Both the position numbers and the translations under genes were made by a program. This document shows positions 7,016 through 12,516 of a DNA stretch of 14,123 nt, piece by piece (the stretch's first letter is position 1; every line of letters begins with the position of its first letter). Under the pieces are notes generated by a model, which saw nothing but the letters and a program-made list of their open reading frames with translations, was not told the origin of the DNA and ran no database searches. Location of the stretch: the NCBI GenBank assembly GCA_023433985.1, contig JAEYTN010000074.1, positions 1-14,123 of the forward strand, in the 5' to 3' direction. Source of the DNA: Pseudomonadota bacterium. GTDB taxonomy: Bacteria; Pseudomonadota; Alphaproteobacteria; Rhizobiales; Devosiaceae.

Positions 7016-7675
7016 GTGATCGAGTTTTCCAATGTCGGCCTGCGCTATGGGCAGGGTCCCGAGATCCTGCGCGACCTGAATTTCCGCATCGAACCCGGCT
7101 CGTTCCATTTCCTCACCGGCCCCTCCGGCTCGGGCAAGACCTCGCTGCTGCGCCTGCTGCTGCTGTCGTTGCGCCCCACGCGCGGCCGGGTGACGCTGTT
7201 CGGCAAGGATACGTCGTCGCTCGACAACGACCAGATGCTGCAGATGCGCCGCCATATCGGCATCGTCTTCCAGGAGTTCCGCCTGCTCGACCACCTCACC
7301 ACCTTCGAGAACGTGGCGCTGCCGCTGCGCGTGCTGGGTGAGCCGGAGAGCTCCTACCGCGCCAACGTCACCGAGCTGCTCGACTGGGTGGGCCTCGGCC
7401 AGCGCCTCGATGCCCTGCCCGAGGTGCTCTCGGGCGGCGAGAAGCAGCGCGCCGCGATCGCCCGTGCCGTCATCGCGCGGCCCGATATCCTGCTCGCCGA
7501 CGAGCCCACCGGTAACGTCGACCCCGAACTGTCGCTGCGCCTGCTTCGCCTGTTCGCCGAACTCAACCGTACCGGCACCACCATCATCCTCGCCACGCAC
7601 GAGCTGGCGCTGCTCGACAGCTTCCCCTTCCCCCGCATGGTCCTGAACGAAGGCCAGGTGAGCTTTCATGGCTGA
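7016..7675 (+). CDS. ftsE: Cell division ATP-binding protein FtsE
   Basis: ATPase subunit of the FtsEX complex, which in other bacteria drives conformational control of peptidoglycan hydrolase activation at the division site. 219 residues, the normal size, with a complete ABC ATPase: Walker A GPSGSGKT (35-42), Q-loop Gln86 in VFQEFRLL, signature LSGGEKQ (138-144), Walker B ILLADE (158-163) followed by PTGNVD, and the H-loop His195 in LATHE. The FQEFRLL and TGNVDP wording is characteristic of FtsE rather than LolD or MacB. The start is GTG, with GGAG at 7001-7004. The gene overlaps ftsX by 8 bases. All catalytic residues are intact. Confidence 0.95.
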   Translation: MIEFSNVGLRYGQGPEILRDLNFRIEPGSFHFLTGPSGSGKTSLLRLLLLSLRPTRGRVTLFGKDTSSLDNDQMLQMRRHIGIVFQEFRLLDHLTTFENVALPLRVLGEPESSYRANVTELLDWVGLGQRLDALPEVLSGGEKQRAAIARAVIARPDILLADEPTGNVDPELSLRLLRLFAELNRTGTTIILATHELALLDSFPFPRMVLNEGQVSFHG

Positions 7676-8615
7676 GTTGACCCTGCCCCGCTTCGCCGGC
7701 TTCTCCGGCCTCAAGACCCGCGACCGTTCCGCCGCGATCGTGCCGGAGCGCTCCGTCACCGGCCGCACCCTGGTGCTGCTCATCGCCATCATGACCTTCC
7801 TGTCCGGCGTCACGCTGGGGGGCGTCGTGCTGGTGCAGAAATCCGCCATCGCCTGGTCGTCGGACGTCGGCCGCGAGGTGACGATCCAGATCCGCCCGAT
7901 GGAGGGCGAGGTGATGGAGTCGAACCTGCGTACCGCCGTTGCCCTCGCCCAGGCCACGCCCGGCGTCGCGCGCGCCCGCGCCCTGACGCTCGAGGAAAGT
8001 CAGGACCTGCTGGAACCCTGGCTCGGCACCGGCCTCGACCTTTCCGCCATCGACATCCCCCGTCTCGTGGTGGTCGAGCTCGCCGACCCAGCAGAGGCGG
8101 ACATCGCCAAGCTGCAGCGCGACCTCGCCGCCGTGAAGGGCGCCACGCTCGACACCCACGCCGCCTGGCGGCAACAGCTCAACGTCATGGCCGGCACCAT
8201 CGTCGCGTCGGGCTTGCTGGTGCTGGCGCTGATCGTCATCGCCACCGTTCTCGCCATCATCTTCGCCACCCGCGGCACCATGGCGAGTAACCGCGAGATC
8301 GTCGACGTGCTGCATTTCATCGGCGCCTCGAACAGCTTCATCGCCGGCGAGTTCCAGGGCCGCTTCCTCACCATCGGCTTCCGCGGCGGCATCGTCGGCG
8401 GCCTCGCCGCCCTGCTGTTCTTCTTCCTCATCGGCATCACGGCAGGCTCCATGGTCCCGCAGGAAGCCGGCCAGCAGCTGAGCATCCTCTTCGGCCGCTT
8501 CGCCCTCGGTCTCGACGGCATGCTCGGCATCCTCGCCGTCGTCCCGGTCATCGCCGCCGTCACCGCCATCACCTCAAGACTAACGGTGCGCCGGTTCCTC
8601 CAGACGACGTCGTAA
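7668..8615 (+). CDS. ftsX: Cell division protein FtsX (permease-like)
   Basis: Membrane partner of FtsE. 315 residues with the family's topology: a cytoplasmic N-terminus of about 32 residues, helix 1 (about 33-56), a large periplasmic domain (about 57-172) that would contact hydrolase activators, then helices 2 (about 176-200), 3 (about 238-262) and 4 (about 283-303). The segment FATRGTMASNREIVDVLHFIGAS after helix 2 is the conserved cytoplasmic stretch of FtsX; proteobacterial versions typically read VLHLIGAT here. The start ATG lies inside the end of ftsE (ATGGCTGA), a coupling common to this pair. Confidence 0.95.
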   Translation: MAELTLPRFAGFSGLKTRDRSAAIVPERSVTGRTLVLLIAIMTFLSGVTLGGVVLVQKSAIAWSSDVGREVTIQIRPMEGEVMESNLRTAVALAQATPGVARARALTLEESQDLLEPWLGTGLDLSAIDIPRLVVVELADPAEADIAKLQRDLAAVKGATLDTHAAWRQQLNVMAGTIVASGLLVLALIVIATVLAIIFATRGTMASNREIVDVLHFIGASNSFIAGEFQGRFLTIGFRGGIVGGLAALLFFFLIGITAGSMVPQEAGQQLSILFGRFALGLDGMLGILAVVPVIAAVTAITSRLTVRRFLQTTS

Positions 8616-8661
8616 GTCCGGCCACCCCGACTACAACGCCCCTTGCTCCGAATCCGCGCCA

Positions 8662-8686
8662 CCTCCACATTGCCCACCCTTGGAGG
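8662..8686 (+). promoter_or_regulatory. Inverted repeat that could mask the plsC ribosome-binding site
   Basis: CCTCCA at 8662-8667 is a perfect inverted repeat of TGGAGG at 8681-8686, with a 13-base loop. The right arm is the ribosome-binding site for the TTG start at 8696, so the hairpin would hide it in the mRNA. A six-base stem in GC-rich DNA can arise by chance. Confidence 0.35.
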
Positions 8687-8695
8687 AGGAAGCCC

Positions 8696-9523
8696 TTGAT
8701 CGGCCAGGCGCTGCGCTCGCTGCTGTTTTACCTCGTCTTCTACGTACAGACGGCCATCCTCGCGCTCGTCGTCGGCATCAGCGCCGTGATCTGGGGCCGC
8801 ACCCGCTTCGGCTGGGCCCTCGCCCGCTACTGGATCCACTCGAACCTGTTCTTCCTGCGCTGGCTCGCCAGCATCAGGACCGACGTGCGCGGCACCGAGA
8901 ACATCCCCGCCGGCCCCTGCATCATCGCCAGCAAGCACATGAGCGACTGGGACATCTTCGCGCTCCTCCCCGGCGCGAAACGCCCCGCCTTCATCGCCAA
9001 GAAGGAGCTCATCGACATCCCCTTTTTCGGCCACGCTGCCCGCGCCTTCGACACCATCCGCCTCGACCGCTCGCTCGGCGGCGAAGCCATCCCGGCCATG
9101 CTCGAGGACGCCAGGGCAGCCCTCGATCGCGGCGCGCGCATCATCATCTTCCCCGAAGGCACGCGGAAGGCGCCGCTCGACGACTACGACTACCGCTACG
9201 GCATCGTCCGCCTTTACCAGGGCCTCAACGTCCCCGTCGTGCCCGCCGCCGTGAACTCCGGCCTGTTCTGGGGCCGCAACTCGCCGCTGCTCTGGCGCGG
9301 CACCGCCCGCGCCCGCTTCCTCCCCGCCATCCCTCCCGGCTTGCCTCCAGAGGAGTTCCGCGCCCGCCTGATCGCCGCGATCGAAGGCGAAACCAACAAG
9401 CTCCTGCTCGAGGCCTATGAAGAGGGTCTCGCCCGTCCCATCCCCGACGATATGTTCGAGAAGTTCGAGGCGCTGAAGGCCGGCAACCCGCCCGGCCCGG
9501 CTCCCACCACCACTACAGCTTGA
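8696..9523 (+). CDS. plsC: 1-acyl-sn-glycerol-3-phosphate acyltransferase (PlsC family)
   Basis: Transfers a fatty acyl group to lysophosphatidic acid to give phosphatidic acid, at the inner membrane. 275 residues with an N-terminal membrane helix (about 8-32). The HX4D catalytic motif is His81 to Asp86 in SKHMSDWDIF, the acyltransferase block III is FPEGTR (152-157), and block IV is VPVVPAAVNSG. The start is TTG, fixed by a very strong GGAGGAGG at 8682-8689 with six bases between. A helix near the N-terminus and the C-terminal segment LLLEAYEEGLARP are usual. It follows ftsX after 80 bases on the same strand and may be read from the same transcript. Substrate specificity toward lysophosphatidate rather than another lyso-lipid is inferred from the family. 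Confidence 0.9.
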   Translation: MIGQALRSLLFYLVFYVQTAILALVVGISAVIWGRTRFGWALARYWIHSNLFFLRWLASIRTDVRGTENIPAGPCIIASKHMSDWDIFALLPGAKRPAFIAKKELIDIPFFGHAARAFDTIRLDRSLGGEAIPAMLEDARAALDRGARIIIFPEGTRKAPLDDYDYRYGIVRLYQGLNVPVVPAAVNSGLFWGRNSPLLWRGTARARFLPAIPPGLPPEEFRARLIAAIEGETNKLLLEAYEEGLARPIPDDMFEKFEALKAGNPPGPAPTTTTA

Positions 9524-9570
9524 CGCGACTCTCGACGCAGACCATACATGTTGTGGCTCTGGCGGGTGAA

Positions 9571-9601
9571 CTTGACGCTTTCTTAAACTTTGTTCTATAT
9601 T
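9571..9601 (+). promoter_or_regulatory. Strong sigma-70-type promoter of the SOS-box gene
   Basis: CTTGAC at 9571-9576 and CTATAT at 9595-9600 match both hexamers of the alphaproteobacterial housekeeping consensus (CTTGAC-N17-CTATAT), here with an 18-base spacer. The surrounding bases are strikingly AT-rich for this window. Transcription would start near 9607, about 30 bases before the ATG at 9637. Confidence 0.75.
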
Positions 9602-9606
9602 TGTTC
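9592..9606. promoter_or_regulatory. LexA-binding site (alphaproteobacterial SOS box)
   Basis: GTTCTATATTTGTTC is an exact match to GTTC-N7-GTTC, the LexA box of Alphaproteobacteria. It covers the -10 box and the expected transcription start of the promoter above, the ideal place for repression. The next ATG with a ribosome-binding site is 31 bases downstream. Confidence 0.8.
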
Positions 9607-9636
9607 TCTTCACGAGAGTCGAAGGGGCTTGGGACG

Positions 9637-9981
9637 ATGGTACCGGTGTTCGATCGTGACGTGATGGCGGATGGTATGGCGCGGCCGGTGAACTGGCGCG
9701 GCCGCTCCGGCCGATATTACGCCCTCGCCCCCGAGCGCCTCGACGATTTCAGCTTCACCGGCGACGAGCTTTACCTGATTGCCCTCGGCCCGATGGTCCT
9801 GTGGGTCGGCGCCGCCGCCGACCTCGTCGCCGATCCCGTCAGCCGCGCCCGCTTCCGCCTCGCCATGGATTGCGCCGACCGCGTCTTCCAGGTCGAGACC
9901 TCCACCGATGAAGTCGAACGCCTCACCGTCATCTGGGACCTCGAAGCCGCCGAGCCCGCCATCGGCCTCAACGCCGCGTAG
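9637..9981 (+). CDS. Small acidic protein of unknown function, predicted SOS-induced
   Basis: 114 residues, soluble, acidic, with no signal peptide or clear membrane helix. I do not recognise the family. The N-terminal part (1-27) holds NWRGRSGRYYAL. The core (about 28-87) reads as alternating strands and helix, with LDDFSFTGDELYLIALG, VLWVGAAADLVADP and an SRARFRLAMDCADRVFQV helix containing one Cys (Cys79). The end has VERLTVIWDLEAAEPA. The ATG at 9637 follows AAGGGG at a normal distance and lies just after the LexA-controlled promoter. An ATG at 9520 in the same frame would start upstream of that promoter, so I reject it. It stands alone between plsC and the convergent chaC-like gene. DNA-damage induction is inferred from the box; the activity is unknown. 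Confidence 0.75.
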   Translation: MVPVFDRDVMADGMARPVNWRGRSGRYYALAPERLDDFSFTGDELYLIALGPMVLWVGAAADLVADPVSRARFRLAMDCADRVFQVETSTDEVERLTVIWDLEAAEPAIGLNAA

Positions 9982-10068
9982 GACCGAACGCCCTTCCCGC
10001 ACTGCGCGGTGGATGGACACGTCAGCGCCTCGACAGCACGATGACCCGATGCCCTGCGGTCGCAGTGC

Positions 10069-10121
10069 TCCTCCACCGCGAAGCGGGAGAGGGGGACCAT
10101 GCAAAGCATGGTGGAGGGGGT
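10069..10121. repeat. Palindromic intergenic repeat, copy 2 (between convergent genes)
   Basis: Same layout as copy 1: TCCTCCACCGC at the left, an AGAGGGGGACCA middle and GGTGGAGGGGGT at the right. Hairpin A is CCGC (10076-10079), loop GAA, GCGG (10083-10086). Hairpin B is ACCATGC (10096-10102), loop AAA, GCATGGT (10106-10112). Relative to copy 1 the B stem has two base pairs changed on both sides, so pairing is kept. It fills part of the 170 bases between the SOS-box gene and the convergent chaC-like gene. Confidence 0.85.
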
Positions 10122-10151
10122 GGCACCTGCACAACGTCGGCGCCACAATCC

Positions 10152-10703
10152 CTACACGGTCCCCGCCACAGGCAAATCCACCCGCAGCGCGGCGACGATC
10201 TCCTCGATCCCCCGGTCCCGGATCCCCAGCGCCTGCAGGTGCCGCGCCGTCTCCAGCACATATTCCGGGTTGGGCCCCGATTCGCCGACGCCGGCCCGCA
10301 CCAGCCGCACCTGCTCCGCCACGGTCAGCCTCCCCGCGAACTGCGCGTGCGTCTCGTCAACGAGAAACGCCAGCCCGGTCACCCGCCGCCCGTCGGCGAG
10401 CAGCATCGGCCGGACCGCCTCGCGATACACCCCGCGATCCATCTCGCGCTCGGAAAGATAGGCGTGCACATCCTCCCACGCCGCCGGATGCACCTCGAAC
10501 GCCATTCCCCGGCACGAGCCGCCATGCACCAGCCCGAACACCAGCCCCGGCTGCTGCTCCGTCCCGCGGTGCCGGTAGGAATAGACGCAAAGCCGCCGGT
10601 GCACGCCCGGCATCGTCGCTTGCCGCTGGCTCATCGAGGCGAAGCCCGGCCGCCAGATCAGCGAGCCGTAGCCGAATACCCAGTGCGATGAATTGTCCTG
10701 CAT
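10152..10703 (-). CDS. ChaC-like gamma-glutamylcyclotransferase
   Basis: ChaC-type enzymes split glutathione into 5-oxoproline and Cys-Gly in the cytoplasm. 183 residues with the substrate-binding loop FGYGSLIWRP (10-19), a central barrel (SYRHRGTEQQPGLVFGLVHGG and GMAFEV), and the acid residue in YLSERE (Glu87 after Arg86), the usual position of the catalytic Glu in ChaC. ATG at 10703 places the GYGS loop at the normal distance from the N-terminus; the frame stays open upstream, but that part is not family-like. The ribosome-binding site is weak (GACGGA, directly against ATG). A strong nested hairpin ends nine bases before the start. Substrate could be glutathione or another gamma-glutamyl compound. 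Confidence 0.85.
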   Translation of the reverse strand: MQDNSSHWVFGYGSLIWRPGFASMSQRQATMPGVHRRLCVYSYRHRGTEQQPGLVFGLVHGGSCRGMAFEVHPAAWEDVHAYLSEREMDRGVYREAVRPMLLADGRRVTGLAFLVDETHAQFAGRLTVAEQVRLVRAGVGESGPNPEYVLETARHLQALGIRDRGIEEIVAALRVDLPVAGTV

Positions 10704-10711
10704 TCCGTCGA

Positions 10712-10752
10712 GACTTTCAGGAAAAGTTGCAGACTTTTCCGGTTCGAAAGTC
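10712..10752 (-). promoter_or_regulatory. Nested inverted repeats in the leader of the chaC-like gene
   Basis: Outer arms GACTTTC (10712-10718) and GAAAGTC (10746-10752) enclose perfect inner arms GGAAAAGT (10720-10727) and ACTTTTCC (10733-10740) with a 5-base loop. In the minus-strand mRNA this makes a 15-bp stem with one asymmetric internal loop, ending nine bases before the start codon. It could be an RNA switch controlling translation or a double-stranded protein-binding operator. Confidence 0.6.
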
Positions 10753-10822
10753 CGACAACCGACATGCGCTCGCCTTGCCGCCGTCACGTTCGTACCGATA
10801 CGGTCCGCCCGGCGCAACCGAG

Positions 10823-10836
10823 GCCCGCCGGCGGGC
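10823..10836. promoter_or_regulatory. Perfect 14-base palindrome before the DUF2125 gene
   Basis: GCCCGCCGGCGGGC reads the same on both strands and lies 25 bases before the ATG at 10862. It might bind a dimeric regulator. In DNA of this GC content such a palindrome can occur by chance, so this is a weak call. Confidence 0.3.
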
Positions 10837-10861
10837 GCGCCCCGCACCAGAAGAACAGAGC

Positions 10862-11890
10862 ATGGAGAATCCCGTCTTGCGCAAGTTTGCCGCCCTGTTG
10901 ATCGCGATCGTGCTCGTGGTCGGGCTGTGGAGTGCCGGCTGGCTCTGGGCCGCCGCCGAGATCCGCAACCAGGTGGCTGTCCTCGCGCAGAACGACGGCG
11001 AAACGAACCCGAAAATCACCTGCGGCACGCTCAACGTCTCCGGCTTCCCCTTCCGGTTCGACGTCGAATGCGTCGAAGGCACCCTGACCCAGCTGGACAC
11101 GACCGTCACCCTCGCCGGCCTCCGCGCCTCCGCGATGGTCTACAACCCCACCCACGTCATCGTTTCGGCCAAAGCACCCCTCGCCATCGCCGATGCCTTC
11201 TCCGGCGCGCAGAGCCGCATCGATTTCACGGCGCTGCAGGCCAGCGGTCGCCTCACCAGCCGGGACATCATTGAAGGTTTCACCGGAACCGGCTGGCGCA
11301 TTGCCAACATCTCGCTCGTCGCCGATGGCCTCACCTGGAACGACACCGTGCTGGGCGACGTGCTGCGCATGAGCACCGATCACCTGGAAGCGCATCTAGT
11401 CGACCTTGCCGAGGGCCGCGACAGAACCGCCGGCACGGCGACGCTAGGCGCCTATGTCACCCTCGCCAACCTCGCCCTGCCGCAGCTCGACATCGCTGGC
11501 GCAGAATCTACCCTCGAGGCGCGCATCGACAAGTTGCCGGACGACCTCAACGCCTTCGCCGACGCCGACGCGCTCCGCGCCTGGCAGGCCCGCGGCGGCA
11601 AGGTAGAGTTGGTGAAGTTCGCCGGCACCCAGCCCAACCCGGACGAGAAGTTCGAGATCGCGGGCGAGGTCACGCTGGGCTCCACCGGCCTCGCCAACGG
11701 CCAGGTGACCTACACCACCAAGGGCATCCTCGATCGCCTGCTGGCACCCGCCGGCATCCCGCCGCTGCAGGTTGCCGCGTTCAAGGGCATGCCGCAGCCC
11801 GATGGCAGCGCCACCAACACCCTCGCCATTACCGAGGGCAAGGTCACGCTGGCCGGCTTCCTCCTCGCCGAGCTGCTTCCGGCGTTCTGA
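10862..11890 (+). CDS. DUF2125 domain membrane-anchored protein
   Basis: 342 residues. One N-terminal hydrophobic helix (about 7-30, ending in AGWLWAAAEI) acts as a signal anchor, and the rest would lie in the periplasm. The FPFRFDVEC stretch and the repeated beta-rich blocks that follow are typical of DUF2125, an uncharacterised alphaproteobacterial family. Two Cys residues, one in ITCGTLN and one in FDVEC, are spaced so that they could form a disulfide. The frame is open far upstream, but ATG at 10862 directly precedes the signal anchor. It is divergent from the chaC-like gene across 158 bases and is followed after 24 bases by the parD start. Function unknown. Confidence 0.8.
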   Translation: MENPVLRKFAALLIAIVLVVGLWSAGWLWAAAEIRNQVAVLAQNDGETNPKITCGTLNVSGFPFRFDVECVEGTLTQLDTTVTLAGLRASAMVYNPTHVIVSAKAPLAIADAFSGAQSRIDFTALQASGRLTSRDIIEGFTGTGWRIANISLVADGLTWNDTVLGDVLRMSTDHLEAHLVDLAEGRDRTAGTATLGAYVTLANLALPQLDIAGAESTLEARIDKLPDDLNAFADADALRAWQARGGKVELVKFAGTQPNPDEKFEIAGEVTLGSTGLANGQVTYTTKGILDRLLAPAGIPPLQVAAFKGMPQPDGSATNTLAITEGKVTLAGFLLAELLPAF

Positions 11891-11906
11891 GCCCTGCTTG
11901 TTGAAG

Positions 11907-11923
11907 GTAGGATTATGTCCTAC
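11907..11923. promoter_or_regulatory. Palindrome over the parD start, probable autoregulatory operator
   Basis: GTAGGATTATGTCCTAC has perfect 6-base arms around TTATG and contains the ATG at 11915. ParD-type antitoxins bind palindromes in their own promoters, so this is the natural operator candidate. In the mRNA it would also hide the start codon. Confidence 0.55.
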
Positions 11924-12202
11924 TTTTCTGCCATGAACGAAAAGCTCAGCATCAGCTTGCCCGCCGAAATGGTCGCGGTCATCAAGCAACAGGTCGAGGC
12001 TGGCAACTACGCCTCCACCAGCGAGGTGCTTCGCGCCGCCATGCGAACCTGGATGCGCGAAGAGAGCGAGCACGCCGAACGGATCGCGGCGATCAGGGCC
12101 GGGGTCGCAGAATCGCTTGCCGATCCACGCCCCATGCTCACAGCCGCCGAAGTCTCCGAGCGTCTCGACGCCCGCGCACGCCGCGCCGCCGAACGCCGCT
12201 GA
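11915..12202 (+). CDS. parD: Type II antitoxin, ParD/CopG family
   Basis: 95 residues. The ribbon-helix-helix DNA-binding part is KLSISLPAEMVAVIKQQVEAG followed by YASTSEVLRAAMRTW (about 9-44). The charged C-terminal half (about 45-95, with MLTAAEVSERLDARARRAAERR) would wrap and neutralise the toxin. ATG at 11915 has GAAGG seven bases before it. A second ATG at 11933 (MNEKLSISL) gives 89 residues, also normal for ParD, but has no ribosome-binding site; it would be the start if the palindrome at 11907-11923 is purely promoter DNA. The stop overlaps the parE start as TGATG. Role: neutralises ParE and represses the operon as a complex. Confidence 0.88.
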   Translation: MSYFSAMNEKLSISLPAEMVAVIKQQVEAGNYASTSEVLRAAMRTWMREESEHAERIAAIRAGVAESLADPRPMLTAAEVSERLDARARRAAERR

Positions 12203-12516
12203 TGCAGCGCCTGCCGGTCCTCTACCGACAGGGCGCCGTCTCCGACCTGGATAGCATCTTCGACTATCTGCTCGAGCAGGGAGCCAGCATCCGCGCCGCC
12301 CGCGGCTTCGTCGGGCGTCTCGAAGCACAGTGCGAGCGCATCGGGAACCTGCCCGAAGGATATCCGGCGCGACCGGAGTTCGGTGCGGGTGTCCGCATGG
12401 CGCCTTTCGAGCACTCCGCCGTCATCGTCTATCGCCTGGCAGAAGCGGCGGTTGAGATCCTCCGCGTCTACTACGGCGGCCGCGACTACGAGACGCTGAT
12501 GCGCGATCAGGACTAG
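12202..12516 (+). CDS. parE: Type II toxin, ParE/RelE family
   Basis: 104 residues with the RelE/ParE fold: N-terminal helices (AVSDLDSIFDYLLEQG and RAARGFVGRLEAQCERI), then the strands YPARPEFGAGVRMAPF, SAVIVYRL and the family end VEILRVYYGGRDYETLM. ParE proteins inhibit DNA gyrase, while RelE relatives cut mRNA; the conserved ILRVYYGGRD ending and the ParD partner favour ParE. All recognisable elements are present and nothing suggests truncation. The start shares one base with the parD stop. The stop TAG lies in a CTAG shared with the stop of convergent tyrC, a four-base overlap. The pair sits between housekeeping genes, as expected for a chromosomal module gained by transfer. Confidence 0.9.
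   Translation: MQRLPVLYRQGAVSDLDSIFDYLLEQGASIRAARGFVGRLEAQCERIGNLPEGYPARPEFGAGVRMAPFEHSAVIVYRLAEAAVEILRVYYGGRDYETLMRDQD

Noticed and set aside
6815..7957. Extension of the zinc-ribbon protein by several hundred residues upstream
   Set aside because: The extension lies opposite ftsE and ftsX and is low-complexity; the Cys finger is normally at the very N-terminus.
8000..9613. Long open frame on the minus strand opposite ftsX and plsC
   Set aside because: Low-complexity translation without motifs, opposite two firmly identified genes.
9520..9636. Alternative ATG at 9520 for the SOS-box gene
   Set aside because: It lies upstream of the promoter and LexA box, overlaps the end of plsC and adds residues without family character.
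9779..10861. Upstream extension of the DUF2125 protein through the SOS-box gene and chaC-like gene
   Set aside because: The added sequence is Pro/Ala/Arg/Ser-rich shadow coding, and the signal anchor fits a start at 10862.
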